Of a stretch of 64,000 bases of DNA, positions 55,015 through 64,000 are shown piece after piece (position 1 is the first letter of the stretch; each line of letters opens with the position of its first letter). The translations under genes were made by a program, and so were the position numbers. Under the pieces are notes generated by a model. It was given only the letters and a program-made list of their open reading frames with translations. It made no database searches and had not been told where the DNA came from. This DNA comes from Primula veris (taxonomy: Eukaryota > Streptophyta > Magnoliopsida > Ericales > Primulaceae): the NCBI GenBank assembly GCA_963682055.1, contig OY821746.1, positions 16,481,992 to 16,545,991 of the forward strand. The letters run 5' to 3'.

Positions 55015-58000
55015 ATGTATTGTGGGGCAGTTGATTGTCTGGTTGATAGTGGCACTACACACACTATCTTAAAAGATAAATGTTTTTTTATCAACTTTAC
55101 GCCTAAAGTAACCTCAGTGACAACAATTTTGGGCATGTCGACCCTTGTTGAAGGCTTTGGTAAAGCTAAATTCACGTTGTCAAATGGTACTCCTGTTGAA
55201 GTATCTGAGGCCTTATATTCTCCGAGGTCCAGTCGTACCTTGTTGAGCTTTAAGGATATCCGAGAAAATAAGTTTCATCTTGAAACTGCTCGTGAAAATG
55301 GTATTGAATACCATCACATTACCTCCACTCAATACGACCAAAAGCGTATTCTGGAGAAGTTGAGATATCTTTCAAGTGGTTTGTATGTTACTACAATCCA
55401 AAACTTTGAAAGCAATCTAATCATTTGCCGGGCGCCGATTGATGAGAGCACTTTTATGCTATGGCATGATCGGCTGGGACATCCGGGTCAAAATACGATG
55501 CTTCGAACGATGAACACATCTCATGGGCATCCTCTTGGAGGAAAGAATTTCGTGATTAATCCGAAAAGCCTATGCCAAGCATGCTCGATTGGAAAGACTA
55601 ATCTCAAACCAATTCGTGTGAAACCTACGAAATTGGTTTCCCAATTCCTTGAAAGAATTCAAGGAGATATTTGTGGACCTATCCAACCAACTTGCGGACC
55701 ATTTAAATATTTCATGGTTTTGGTTGATGCATCGACAAGATGGTCACACGTAGCTTTGTTGTCCACAAGAAACGCAGCGTTTCCAAAACTCCTAGCCCAT
55801 ATCATTAATTGAGGGCTCATCATCCGGATTATCCGATAAAGTCTATTAGACTTGATAATGCCGCGGAGTTTACATCGAAAACTTTCGATGACTATTGCAT
55901 GACTTTGGGAATTAATCTTGAACACCCAGTTGCGTATGTTCATACCCAAAACGGCCTTGCAGAAGCTTTCATTAAGTGATTGCAAATGATTGCCTGGACT
56001 TTGGTTATGCGCACCAAACTTCCTATTTCTGCGTGGGGCTATGCCATTTTGCATGCTGCTGCGTTGGTCCGTCTGAGGCCCATGGCCACCCAACCACTAT
56101 CTGAGTACCAGTTGGTAACTAGATATGAGCCCGATGTCTCACATTTACGCGTGCTTGGGTGTTTAGTCAATGTTCCAATTGAGCCGCCTAAGCGTTCCAA
56201 ATTTGGACCTCAGAAACGACGGGGCATATATGTCGGTTATGAATCCCCGTCCATAATACGCTATTTAGAGCCCTTGACAGGCGATCTCTTTACCGCTAGA
56301 CATGCGGATTGTGACTTTGATGAGACACTCTTCCCGTCGTTAGGGGGAGAAATGCACGTTAACGTTGATAAGGAACGACGTGAATTAACGTGGCATGTAC
56401 CCACTATGTCTCATCTAGATCCCCCAACTGCACATAGTGATAAGGAAGTGCAGAGAATCCTAGGTCTGCAAAATGTTGCAAATCAAATGCCAGACGCATT
56501 TAATGACCTAGCGAATGTCACGAGATCACATATACCTGCTGCAAATGTGCCTGCAAGGATAGACGTCCCTGTGAGACGCCGTGTTCCGGTTGAACACGTT
56601 GCTCCGGTTGTACCCATCGAGCAAAGAACGCTGCCGTCGGCCGTTTAGTCTGTCGTCCTTCCGAAAAAAAGAGGAAGGCCATCCGGTTCCAAGGATGTTC
56701 TGCCTCGAAAGAGGAGAAATCCTGTCGCATCTGTTTTGCCACACGAGATCATTAATGATCACGGCGATGTATTAGAGGAGCGTGTTCCAGATGAAACACC
56801 AGTTCCTAATCATCATGATAACCTCGAAATATCTGTCAATTATACTAGTTTAGACGATATTTTGAAGCGAAACGAGACTGTCATCGATGATGTGTTCATA
56901 TACGCAGTGGCCACTGACATTATGAACAATGATGACATGAAACCTCATACCGTTGCTGAGTGTCAGCGAAGAACGGACTGGCCCCAATGGAAACAAGCAA
57001 TCCAGGTTGAATTGGATTCCTTAACGAAACGAAGGGTGTTTGGACCTGTCGCTCCAACACCGCCCAATGTTAGACCAGTTGGTCATAAATGGGTTTTCGT
57101 AAGGAAGCGTGATGAGAATAATGAGATTGTTAGATACAAAGCTCGCCTTGTGGCGCAAGGTTTCTCTCAACGCCCTGGAATTGATTACGATGAGACGTAT
57201 TCTCCCGTAATGGACGTTATAATGTTCCGCTACTTAATCAGTTTAGTAGTTTCCGAAAAACTGAATATGCAGCTCATGGATGTGGTCATAGCATATCTCT
57301 ACGGGGATCTGGACACAGAGATTTACATGAGAGTCCCTGATGGACTTAACTTGCCTGAATCAAGTAGTTCCCGTCCACGGAACACGTTCTCGATTAGACT
57401 GAGACGATCACTATATGGATTGAAACAATCCGGACGGATGTGGTATAACCGTCTAAGTGAATACTTGATCGGCATGGGATATGTTAATAATGAACTATGC
57501 CCATGCGTGTTCATAAAGAAATCCACTTCAGGATATGCGATTATCGCAGTCTATGTAGATGATATGAATCTCATAGGAACCTCGAAAGAGTTGTTCGAAA
57601 CTGCTGAAATCCTGAAGAAGGAATTCGAGATGAAAGATCTTGGGAAGACACGGTATTGCCTCGGCGTGCAGATCGAGCACCGTACAGATGGAATTTTAGT
57701 CCATCAAGAAAGTTACACCCAAAAGGTGTTGAGGCGCTTTAGTCATAGTGATGCTAAGCCGTCCTCTACTCCCATGGTCGTCCGCTCTCTAGATATTAAT
57801 AAGGACCCCTTCCGTCCAAAGGAGGACGATGAAGAGATATTGAGCCCTGAGTGTTCATATCTAGGTGCAATAGGTGCACTATTGTACTTGGCCCAATGTA
57901 CTAGACCGGACATCTCGTTTGCTGTGAATTGTCTAGCTCGACACAGCACCGCGCCAACACGCCGCCACTGGACTGGCATAAAAGACATTTTCCGTTACCT

Positions 58001-58535
58001 TAGAGGTACTACGGACATGGGCTTATTCTATCCCTTTGCGGCGAGTGGATCTAGCTCCATTGATCCTCGAAATAACGCAACCCTTGTCGGCTATGCCGAT
58101 GCTGGTTTCTTATCAGACCCGCACAAGGAATGTTCCCAATCTGGTTATGTCTTTACCATTGGGAACACGGCGATATCCTGGAGGTCTCGTAAACAAACTC
58201 TAGTGGCCACTTCGACTAACCACTCTGAGCTACTCGCGCTCTATGAGGCGACTAGAGAGTGTGTCTGTCTTCGAGCAGTTATTGGCCATATTCGAAGCAC
58301 ATGTGATCTAGCTTACGTTCATGATGAACCAGTTGTTATCTATGAGGACAACACCGCTGTGATTGATCAAGCGAAAAATGGTTATATCAAAGGTGATGCC
58401 ACTAAGCATATCGCGCCAAAGTTGTTCTTCACACATGAAGAACAAACGCTTCAAAAGATTGAAGTGAAGCATATTGGTTCAGAGAATAACCACGCTGACT
58501 TGTTCACCAAGTCATTGCCAAAGCATTCTTTTTAG
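55015..58535 (+). pseudogene. Copia pol: protease, integrase (broken), reverse transcriptase, RNase H
   Basis: 55015-55812 encodes the aspartic protease (CLVDSGTTHTIL), the pre-integrase motif (LWHDRLGHPG..CQACSIGK) and the integrase start (IQGDICGPI, FMVLVDASTRWSHV). At 55810-55812 a TGA coincides with a frameshift. The frame resumes at about 55815 (SIRLDNAAEFTSKTFDDYC; YVHTQNGLAEAFIK), then has TGA at 55977-55979 and TAG at 56646-56648. From 56649 the frame is open to 58535: reverse transcriptase with WVFVRKRDENNEIVRYKARL, YGLKQSGRMWYNRL and an intact YVDD (IAVYVDDMNLIG), then RNase H (LVGYADAGFLSD, HSELLALYEA, YEDNTAVIDQAK, KHIGSENNHADLFTKSL). The two in-frame stops can each come from one C-to-T change (CGA, CAG). 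Integrase is non-functional, but RT-RNase H looks sound. Confidence 0.9.
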
Positions 58536-58674
58536 AAGCACGTATGGGCGATTGGCCTACGTAGGCTATCTGAGCTACATTAGAGCGACATTTTATGTCG
58601 GAGTCGAAATCCTCGTACCGTGTCGTGTGCAAGTGAGGGGGAGCATCATGTTGTATGCATGTGTACTCTTTTTG

Positions 58675-59095
58675 TCCTTAGTACAAGGTTTTTCCCACTG
58701 GGTTTTCCTTGACAAGGTTTTTAGCGAGACACGTTCCCTGTTATATCACTTAGGATTACCGAAATCAGGGGGAGTATCCTGTCGTATACTTCTTACCACT
58801 GTGTACTCTTTTGTCATTCGTCCAGAGTTTTTTCCCACTGGGTTTACTCTGGCAAGGTTTTGATGAGGCACCTGTTTTGTGGTTGATCCCCTACCACTAC
58901 CACTGTTGCACTCTTTTTCCTTCGATCAGAGATTTTCCCATTGGGTTTGCTCTGGCAAGGTTTTTGACGAGGCACACTGTTTTGTGGTTAGTTACTTAAA
59001 TGATATTTCGGCCTATATCATTCGGCTACACAGTTTCTCCTAGGTACCGGTTTTTGTCCCACACTTGGTTTTCCGGCCCTAAGATTTTTATGTGT
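58675..59095 (+). repeat. Repeated CCCACTGGGTTT motif block 3' of copia pol
   Basis: Three good copies and one poor copy of (A)GGTTTTTCCCACTGGGTTT, then CCTTGACAAGGTTTTTA and CGAGGCAC, start near 58686, 58827, 58930 and 59047. The block lies between RNase H and the purine tract. Its conservation between units suggests a function in the element RNA, which is inference. Confidence 0.75.
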
Positions 59096-59156
59096 TTAGC
59101 ACTACGAATGAACTCGACTCAGATCGACTGCATGAAGACGAAGAATTCAAGACGTC

Positions 59157-59167
59157 CAAAGGGGGAG
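59157..59167 (+). other. Polypurine tract of the 7.3-kb copia element
   Basis: AAAGGGGGAG directly before the right LTR, with one T separating the purine run from the LTR TG. Confidence 0.7.
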
Positions 59168-59370
59168 TGTTGTAAGATTATTGGACTCTTGGGCTTTTAC
59201 TTATTGGGCCCAGATGAGCTTGTAACCCTACCCCTCTATCTATATAAAGAGGGCTAGGGGTCTTGTATTTGATCATCCATTCATATTCATTCATTAATAA
59301 AGATCATACTGTTCTCCCCTCTCTCTACTTCTGTCTCCATAAATACCTAGCTAATAGTTGTATTACAACA
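59168..59370 (+). repeat. 3' LTR of the 7.3-kb copia element
   Basis: TGTTGTAAGATTATTGG to GTATTACAACA, 203 bp, followed by TSD ATTCT. Confidence 0.93.
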
Positions 59371-59375
59371 ATTCT

Positions 59376-61129
59376 ATTATAATAAGTCAACTCAAGTCAA
59401 ATGAATCTGTCCAATTTAGTTTTTTTTTTTTAAAATACCCCTACACCTTTATATTAATTACAATAATATCATACTTTCATAAAAATATAAAAAGTAAAAA
59501 CTAATAAAACTATTTATCCCTCTTTAACAAACAAAAATTCTTTTAAATTTTAAACTATGTTTTTTTCTTTTGTTTTATCCACATATTTATATGATAATTA
59601 TACCTATTTTCTATATTTCGTGCCTCACACACAACGTGTGGGACACAATTACTAGTATATACATACATAGTCATATCATTGGGATTTCAAAAAATTATTA
59701 ATATAGTGAGTTTATTACTAAATAAAGGCTACATATAAAAATACATAAATTTTAAAAATTATAAGTATTTACATATCATAAGATAAATGTATATAGTAAC
59801 TTGCAAAATCATATGTAGCTTGTATTTCATTGACATCACACTCTAAATGTCATGCCTGATGTCGATGAAATAAAAGTTGCACATAAAATGAATGAAAAAA
59901 ATGAAAGATTAGTTACACAGATGACTAATCAAATCATACAACTTCATTACAATCGCGAAATCGATTTGAATGTTTTCTCAAATCATCCAAATTTGATGGA
60001 AGAACACATATATTTTTTATTAAAATATTATTTACTACTATAAGGAGCTAAATTTATAACTAACGGGACCATAAAAAATTACGAAATATGACAATAGAGA
60101 GTTTATTCCTATTTATAATTGGCTCGACTTGGGACCGAAGATTTTTATCACTATGGAGAGCTTGTTCATATATACAATATTTTGATAGAGAGGTTTTAAT
60201 GTATATGTACAGATAAATGTATAATAATATTTTAAAAGAAAGTTGTGTCAACTGTAAAATCAAGACAAAGTGGATAGATCGGGGATTGTTTAAGTAATTT
60301 TATATTAAGATAAGTTAATGATGACAATTGTAATAAATATTATTTATTGTCCAATTTATATTACTATTAATTATAAACCATAAATGTTAAGGGATTAATT
60401 ATCATATCACTTCCACCGAGTTACTTATAAGTTATAACCATTCGTTTAACAAGTGCTTATTGTTTAAATATTAAATTGTTTTTCAAATTCAAGTTGCATT
60501 TAATACAAATATTACTACATGTAAATCATAACATTATTGTTTTACCCATATTAAGTTTTTAATTTACTTAAACTATAGAAATGTTATTAATGAATTACTC
60601 CGATTAACATTTGAAAACAAATACCATACATAGTTAACTAATGGCCAAAGAGGCATTTTACCTTTACCCAAGTTCTAATATGTACTATTAGTTTACAAAA
60701 TATTTACATTTCTTTTATTCTAAAGACAATCTAATTGTGATTCAATTCTCAAACATACTCTTTTAACGGAGAAAAACTATAAGAGATAATATTGAGTGTG
60801 ATTGATATTTTCACTGAAGCTAGGAAAGATCATTGAAATTTAAGTCCGTGTTTTCAAAGATAAACAACATAAAGATAACTCAACATTTTTCTTTTTATAA
60901 TCAAAAAATAAATCAACTTAAAAGATAAACAACATAGAAATTTATCAAGTTGCAACTTCCAAATATATAGTTATCATAAAATAAAATATTCAATTCTTCA
61001 GACAAAATATAGGATCAATTCAATGTCGCTCGGGTAACTTTCTTTTTCTTTCCCGAACATTAAGAATACATTCATTATTTGGTAGTAATATTGTGTCTGA
61101 CACACATGCATTGTCTATAAGTCTTTTCG
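59376..61129. other. AT-rich DNA, nothing recognised
   Basis: Small frames such as 59852-60043 lack motifs. No terminal repeats were found. Confidence 0.5.
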
Positions 61130-62490
61130 TGTTTTACTACATCATTTACACTTCTATCTCGTTTTTGCTTTGGAGGACATCCCTTCATTTTGGAGATTAG
61201 TGGACAAGCAACGTCGTCGTGCATGTCGACATACCGGTATGCAATTAATTACGTTTCAAGAATTTGGACATCCTCTCTCGAAGGTGCGACACAACCAACT
61301 ATTTGCAATGTTTATGACACCAACACGATGTCAAATAATGCGAATGAATTTTATAGCACTCTTTGCGAGTAAGGACACTTAAAATATGTCGACAATGAAT
61401 TGCCCATAATTCAAAAAAAATCCAAGTATATGTGGATGTATTGCCATTCCAAAACAGACCATGCCGTTTATCATTTGGGGCTTCCTCGTAATACTTTAAC
61501 ATGAAAATATGACCATCCTCATAAATCAATGAATATTGAGTAGCCCTCCCAAACTCGGCTTGAAATTTTTTAAATCAATATGGTGTAAGTACTTTTAAGC
61601 TTGCTCTTCTAATGGCGACATTGTTCTCAATGGTGATCCTATATATGTTTCCAGTATTGTGTCATGCATTTGAACTAGTTCAATATCGTCAATTGCAAGA
61701 TCGACCTAAAATTGCTAATAATTTTAGAACAAATAAATTATGTATAAGATTGGAAAAAAAAAATGAAGTACGGTTACTTCTAGCATGTTAAACGAATTGT
61801 TGAAGGTTAGTATGAGAGCCAATAAATATTTTAATAAAAGAGTTTATGCTCTCCAATCTTTCCGCTGTTGGCATGCCTATAAAAAAAATATCCACGAAGA
61901 TGCATCAAAAAATGTTTAATATTTTATAACCCAACAATATCATTGTTTTTTTCCAACCCATATCTTGCAACCATTTTTACCCACTCTCCTTCAAAATTTT
62001 CTCACGCATCCAATTTGTTTAATATGTAAAAATCTACGCATCATGCTTAGTCTTGATATCTATAAAATCTGGATTTCGAGTTACCCTTCATTAACCATAG
62101 GAAAATACATGTTTTCTCATTTTGAAGTCCTCCCATGATTATTGACTTCCACAAAAATTCCAAAAGGTATTTGGTATGCATTAGTCTTAAAATAAAAAAT
62201 AACGATGTCCCCATACTTTTGATACTGATCAATACAATGCGGAGCAGCCGAAAATATATTTACTCAGTGTCATTCTTCATCTAATTTAAGAACATAATGA
62301 ATGTTTTTATCTTCTTCTTTCACAATTTTGCAATATCGTAAAAGATTTATCGCATTATTACTTTTCTGCTTTTTTCTAATTTGTAAATATAGGTTACATA
62401 CATCGCTTTCTAAAAATGGAAGATAACCGTGATTGATATGTTTCTTAAGCTTCATACCTGCATTATTTGCCTAAACGAAAGATCTCATTC
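61130..62490 (-). pseudogene. FAR1-related (FRS/MULE transposase-derived) pseudogene
   Basis: Minus-strand fragments follow the order of the FAR1/FHY3-related family, which derives from Mutator transposase. First is SDVCNLYLQIRKKQ and HYVLKLDEE (62455-62270, linker). Then HCIDQYQKYGDIVIFYF and NAYQIPFGIFVEVNNHGRTS (about 62260-62115, transposase core). Next is EWVKMVARYGL (about 61990) and GMPTAERLESINSFIK with FIGSHTNLQQFV (61880-61795). VDLAIDDIELVQMHDTILET follows (about 61710-61650). The SWIM zinc-finger region FELWAIHCRHILSVLTRKECYKIHSHYL is at about 61420-61330. The C-terminal tail ends near 61130. Frames change several times and stops interrupt it. In the core the usual DTTY segment is shortened and its catalytic Asp is missing. 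The N-terminal FAR1 zinc-finger domain is not seen. It could be a dead host gene copy or a Mutator remnant; no terminal inverted repeats were found. Confidence 0.8.
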
Positions 62491-64000
62491 TATAAGTATA
62501 ATTCATTAGAAGTTGCACATTTGGAGATTAAATTAAAAATATTTGATGCTAATGCACCGTATAGACTGTTCATGACTTTGAAACTTAGTTAATCAAATAG
62601 AGCATTGTAAATAATAATTACTGACTATTGTTTGTCAATACAATGACAACGTAAATAGTTTATTTGGTTATACAAAATGGGTCATAACAATCTCACCATT
62701 TGTCATTATTTTGTCAAAAATAGTTAGTGTCATTTTCAGCTTTAATATGAACTCCACTTGAGTTCTGCAATATCACAATATATCAAGTTAGTATCACAGA
62801 TTCAAAAATATCAATATAAACCCCCCCTAGTTCTATAATAGCAAATGTTCAGTTGTAACTAAACTCATTGCATATCCTAGATATCAGAGCAATATTCAAT
62901 TGTAATTGAAATTATCATTAAACATTAACAAACATAGCCCAAACACACATTATATCAGAAATCAACATCCACAACAACTTCAAATTATTATATCATTCAA
63001 AATAAAAGATCTCAAAACACAAATAACAAATAGTATGAAAACATAACATGAATACTGAAACAAAACGCCAGCTCCCCATTTTCATCACAAACATTGATTG
63101 TGCTAAAAAAACAGAATTAAAGCAATTTTGAGTTCTCACTATTGGCATTGTCACTATTATAATCTTCTCTATCGTGCTTTTGGTCTTTATCTCTCACAAT
63201 AGCAATGGTAGTCACATAAACTTTTTGGTTCAAAGTAAGAATTACTCGAGAGGTCTCACCAGCATGATTGTCAGACTTAGATGAAGCCACTTAAGCATTG
63301 ACAACTCTTGTTTCACATGCTGTAGCAATATCATCAATGACCTGTCTACATAGAAATAAGTTCTTCTTCCATACTATCAGCTTTTGTAGTACACCTTCTC
63401 ACTTTATGTCTTAATCTCACTCACTTTGTCACTTGCTTTCTATTTCTCAACCTCTTTCTCTGTCTCATTTACTCTAAATATAAGGTGAGGGCCTCAGAGA
63501 AGTAAAACTGACCGAACTTTGTTAATAAATGTGTTATTTTCATTAGTTTCATTGATTATTGTTTAAGTTATATTTCAGATCTAATATGAGTTATAACTGA
63601 TGAGAACTGTTAAACTTTAAAGTTTTGCTGCAACTGAAACTGCGTAACTGCATGTTAGAGTATCTCACACACACACACACACACATACACACACACACAT
63701 ATATATATATAGTATGTAAGTATCAACTATATATAGAGATAAGGGTATGAACTTCTAAAAAATATTAATTCTCATAATAAGGGTATGAACTATTAAAAAT
63801 AAGGGCATGAACGTTGCAAATAATGGTAAAATCAAAGTAGAGCGGGGTTATGATCAAAAACCTAACTAGACTCATTTAATAAGTTTTGTTTTAAGTTTAT
63901 TTACTCATTTGTAAAATAAAGAGAGAGATATAGAGAGAGATACGTTATAGATAGAGGTATATGTTCGAGAAGAGTTAGAAGTGGTTATCGACGTAGAGAA
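62491..64000. other. AT-rich DNA with a (CA)n(TA)n microsatellite
   Basis: (CA)n with interruptions then (TA)n at about 63667-63712. The minus strand at 63100-63480 has short open stretches but no family motif, so no gene is called. Confidence 0.5.

Larger units (their letters stand above)
52051..59375 (+). mobile_element. Complete Ty1/copia retrotransposon (7.3 kb)
   Basis: The element spans 52056-59370 and is flanked by ATTCT duplications at 52051-52055 and 59371-59375. It has two 203-bp LTRs with eight substitutions between them. A primer-site-like CGTTATCAGCAC follows the left LTR and a purine tract AAAGGGGGAG precedes the right LTR. Order: LTR, 1.5-kb leader with tandem repeats, gag, T-rich spacer, protease-integrase, reverse transcriptase-RNase H, 3' repeat region, LTR. 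Gag and RT-RNase H are intact. The integrase-linker region has one frameshift and three stops in all. It lies about 175 bp upstream of the probable AAA-gene promoter, pointing away from that gene. Confidence 0.95.

Noticed and set aside
61170..61382. Plus-strand frame near 61170
   Set aside because: It lies opposite the C-terminal part of the FAR1-related pseudogene, which has real family motifs.
63100..63480. Minus-strand coding-like stretch
   Set aside because: Short open pieces with Ser/Asp-rich content but stops and no family pattern; too weak to call.

Overview
This is a plant nuclear genomic window, most likely from a eudicot. It is AT-rich. Its genes are split by introns with GT-AG (once GC-AG) junctions, and it is full of plant transposable elements: Ty3/gypsy and Ty1/copia LTR elements, hAT-type and Stowaway-like MITEs, and a FAR1/Mutator-derived pseudogene. 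The species cannot be named from the sequence alone.

Layout. 1-3405: the 5' part of a Ty3/gypsy element on the minus strand (LTR, tRNA-Asp-type primer site, gag, protease), running off the left edge. 3406-6003: AT-rich DNA with a degenerate tandem repeat and a possible solo LTR. 6012-6521: a 510-bp hAT-type MITE with a perfect 8-bp target duplication. 6530-15112: the gene for the shared alpha subunit of protein farnesyltransferase and geranylgeranyltransferase-I (plus strand, 5 coding exons, 330 aa). Its 5'UTR and first exon exist in three tandem copies, of which only the middle one is complete. 15113-19800: intergenic DNA with a nested duplication and hAT-type insertions. 19830-36184: a plus-strand gene for a 1002-aa protein I do not recognise (10 coding exons), with an Asn/Ser-rich repeat exon and a C-terminus resembling a double-stranded RNA-binding domain. 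Its intron 7 carries a 3.8-kb antisense copia element with LTRs, TSD, PBS and PPT still visible. 36185-40319: convergent intergenic DNA with a long fold-back MITE. 49844-40320 (minus strand): a gene for a 1204-aa AAA-ATPase/bromodomain protein of the ATAD2/Yta7 family (10 coding exons). 51812-51880: its probable promoter and leader. 52056-59370: a complete 7.3-kb copia element with a 5-bp TSD, intact gag and intact reverse transcriptase/RNase H, but a broken integrase region. 61130-62490: a FAR1-related pseudogene on the minus strand. The rest to 64000 is AT-rich DNA with microsatellites.

The three host genes do not form a pathway. One acts in protein prenylation, one probably in chromatin and histone handling, and one is unknown but has a basic nuclear-signal-like stretch and a dsRBD-like end. 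All gene models come from reading splice junctions and checking reading phase across them. Every exon of each gene joins in frame. Functions come from remembered family motifs, not from searches.
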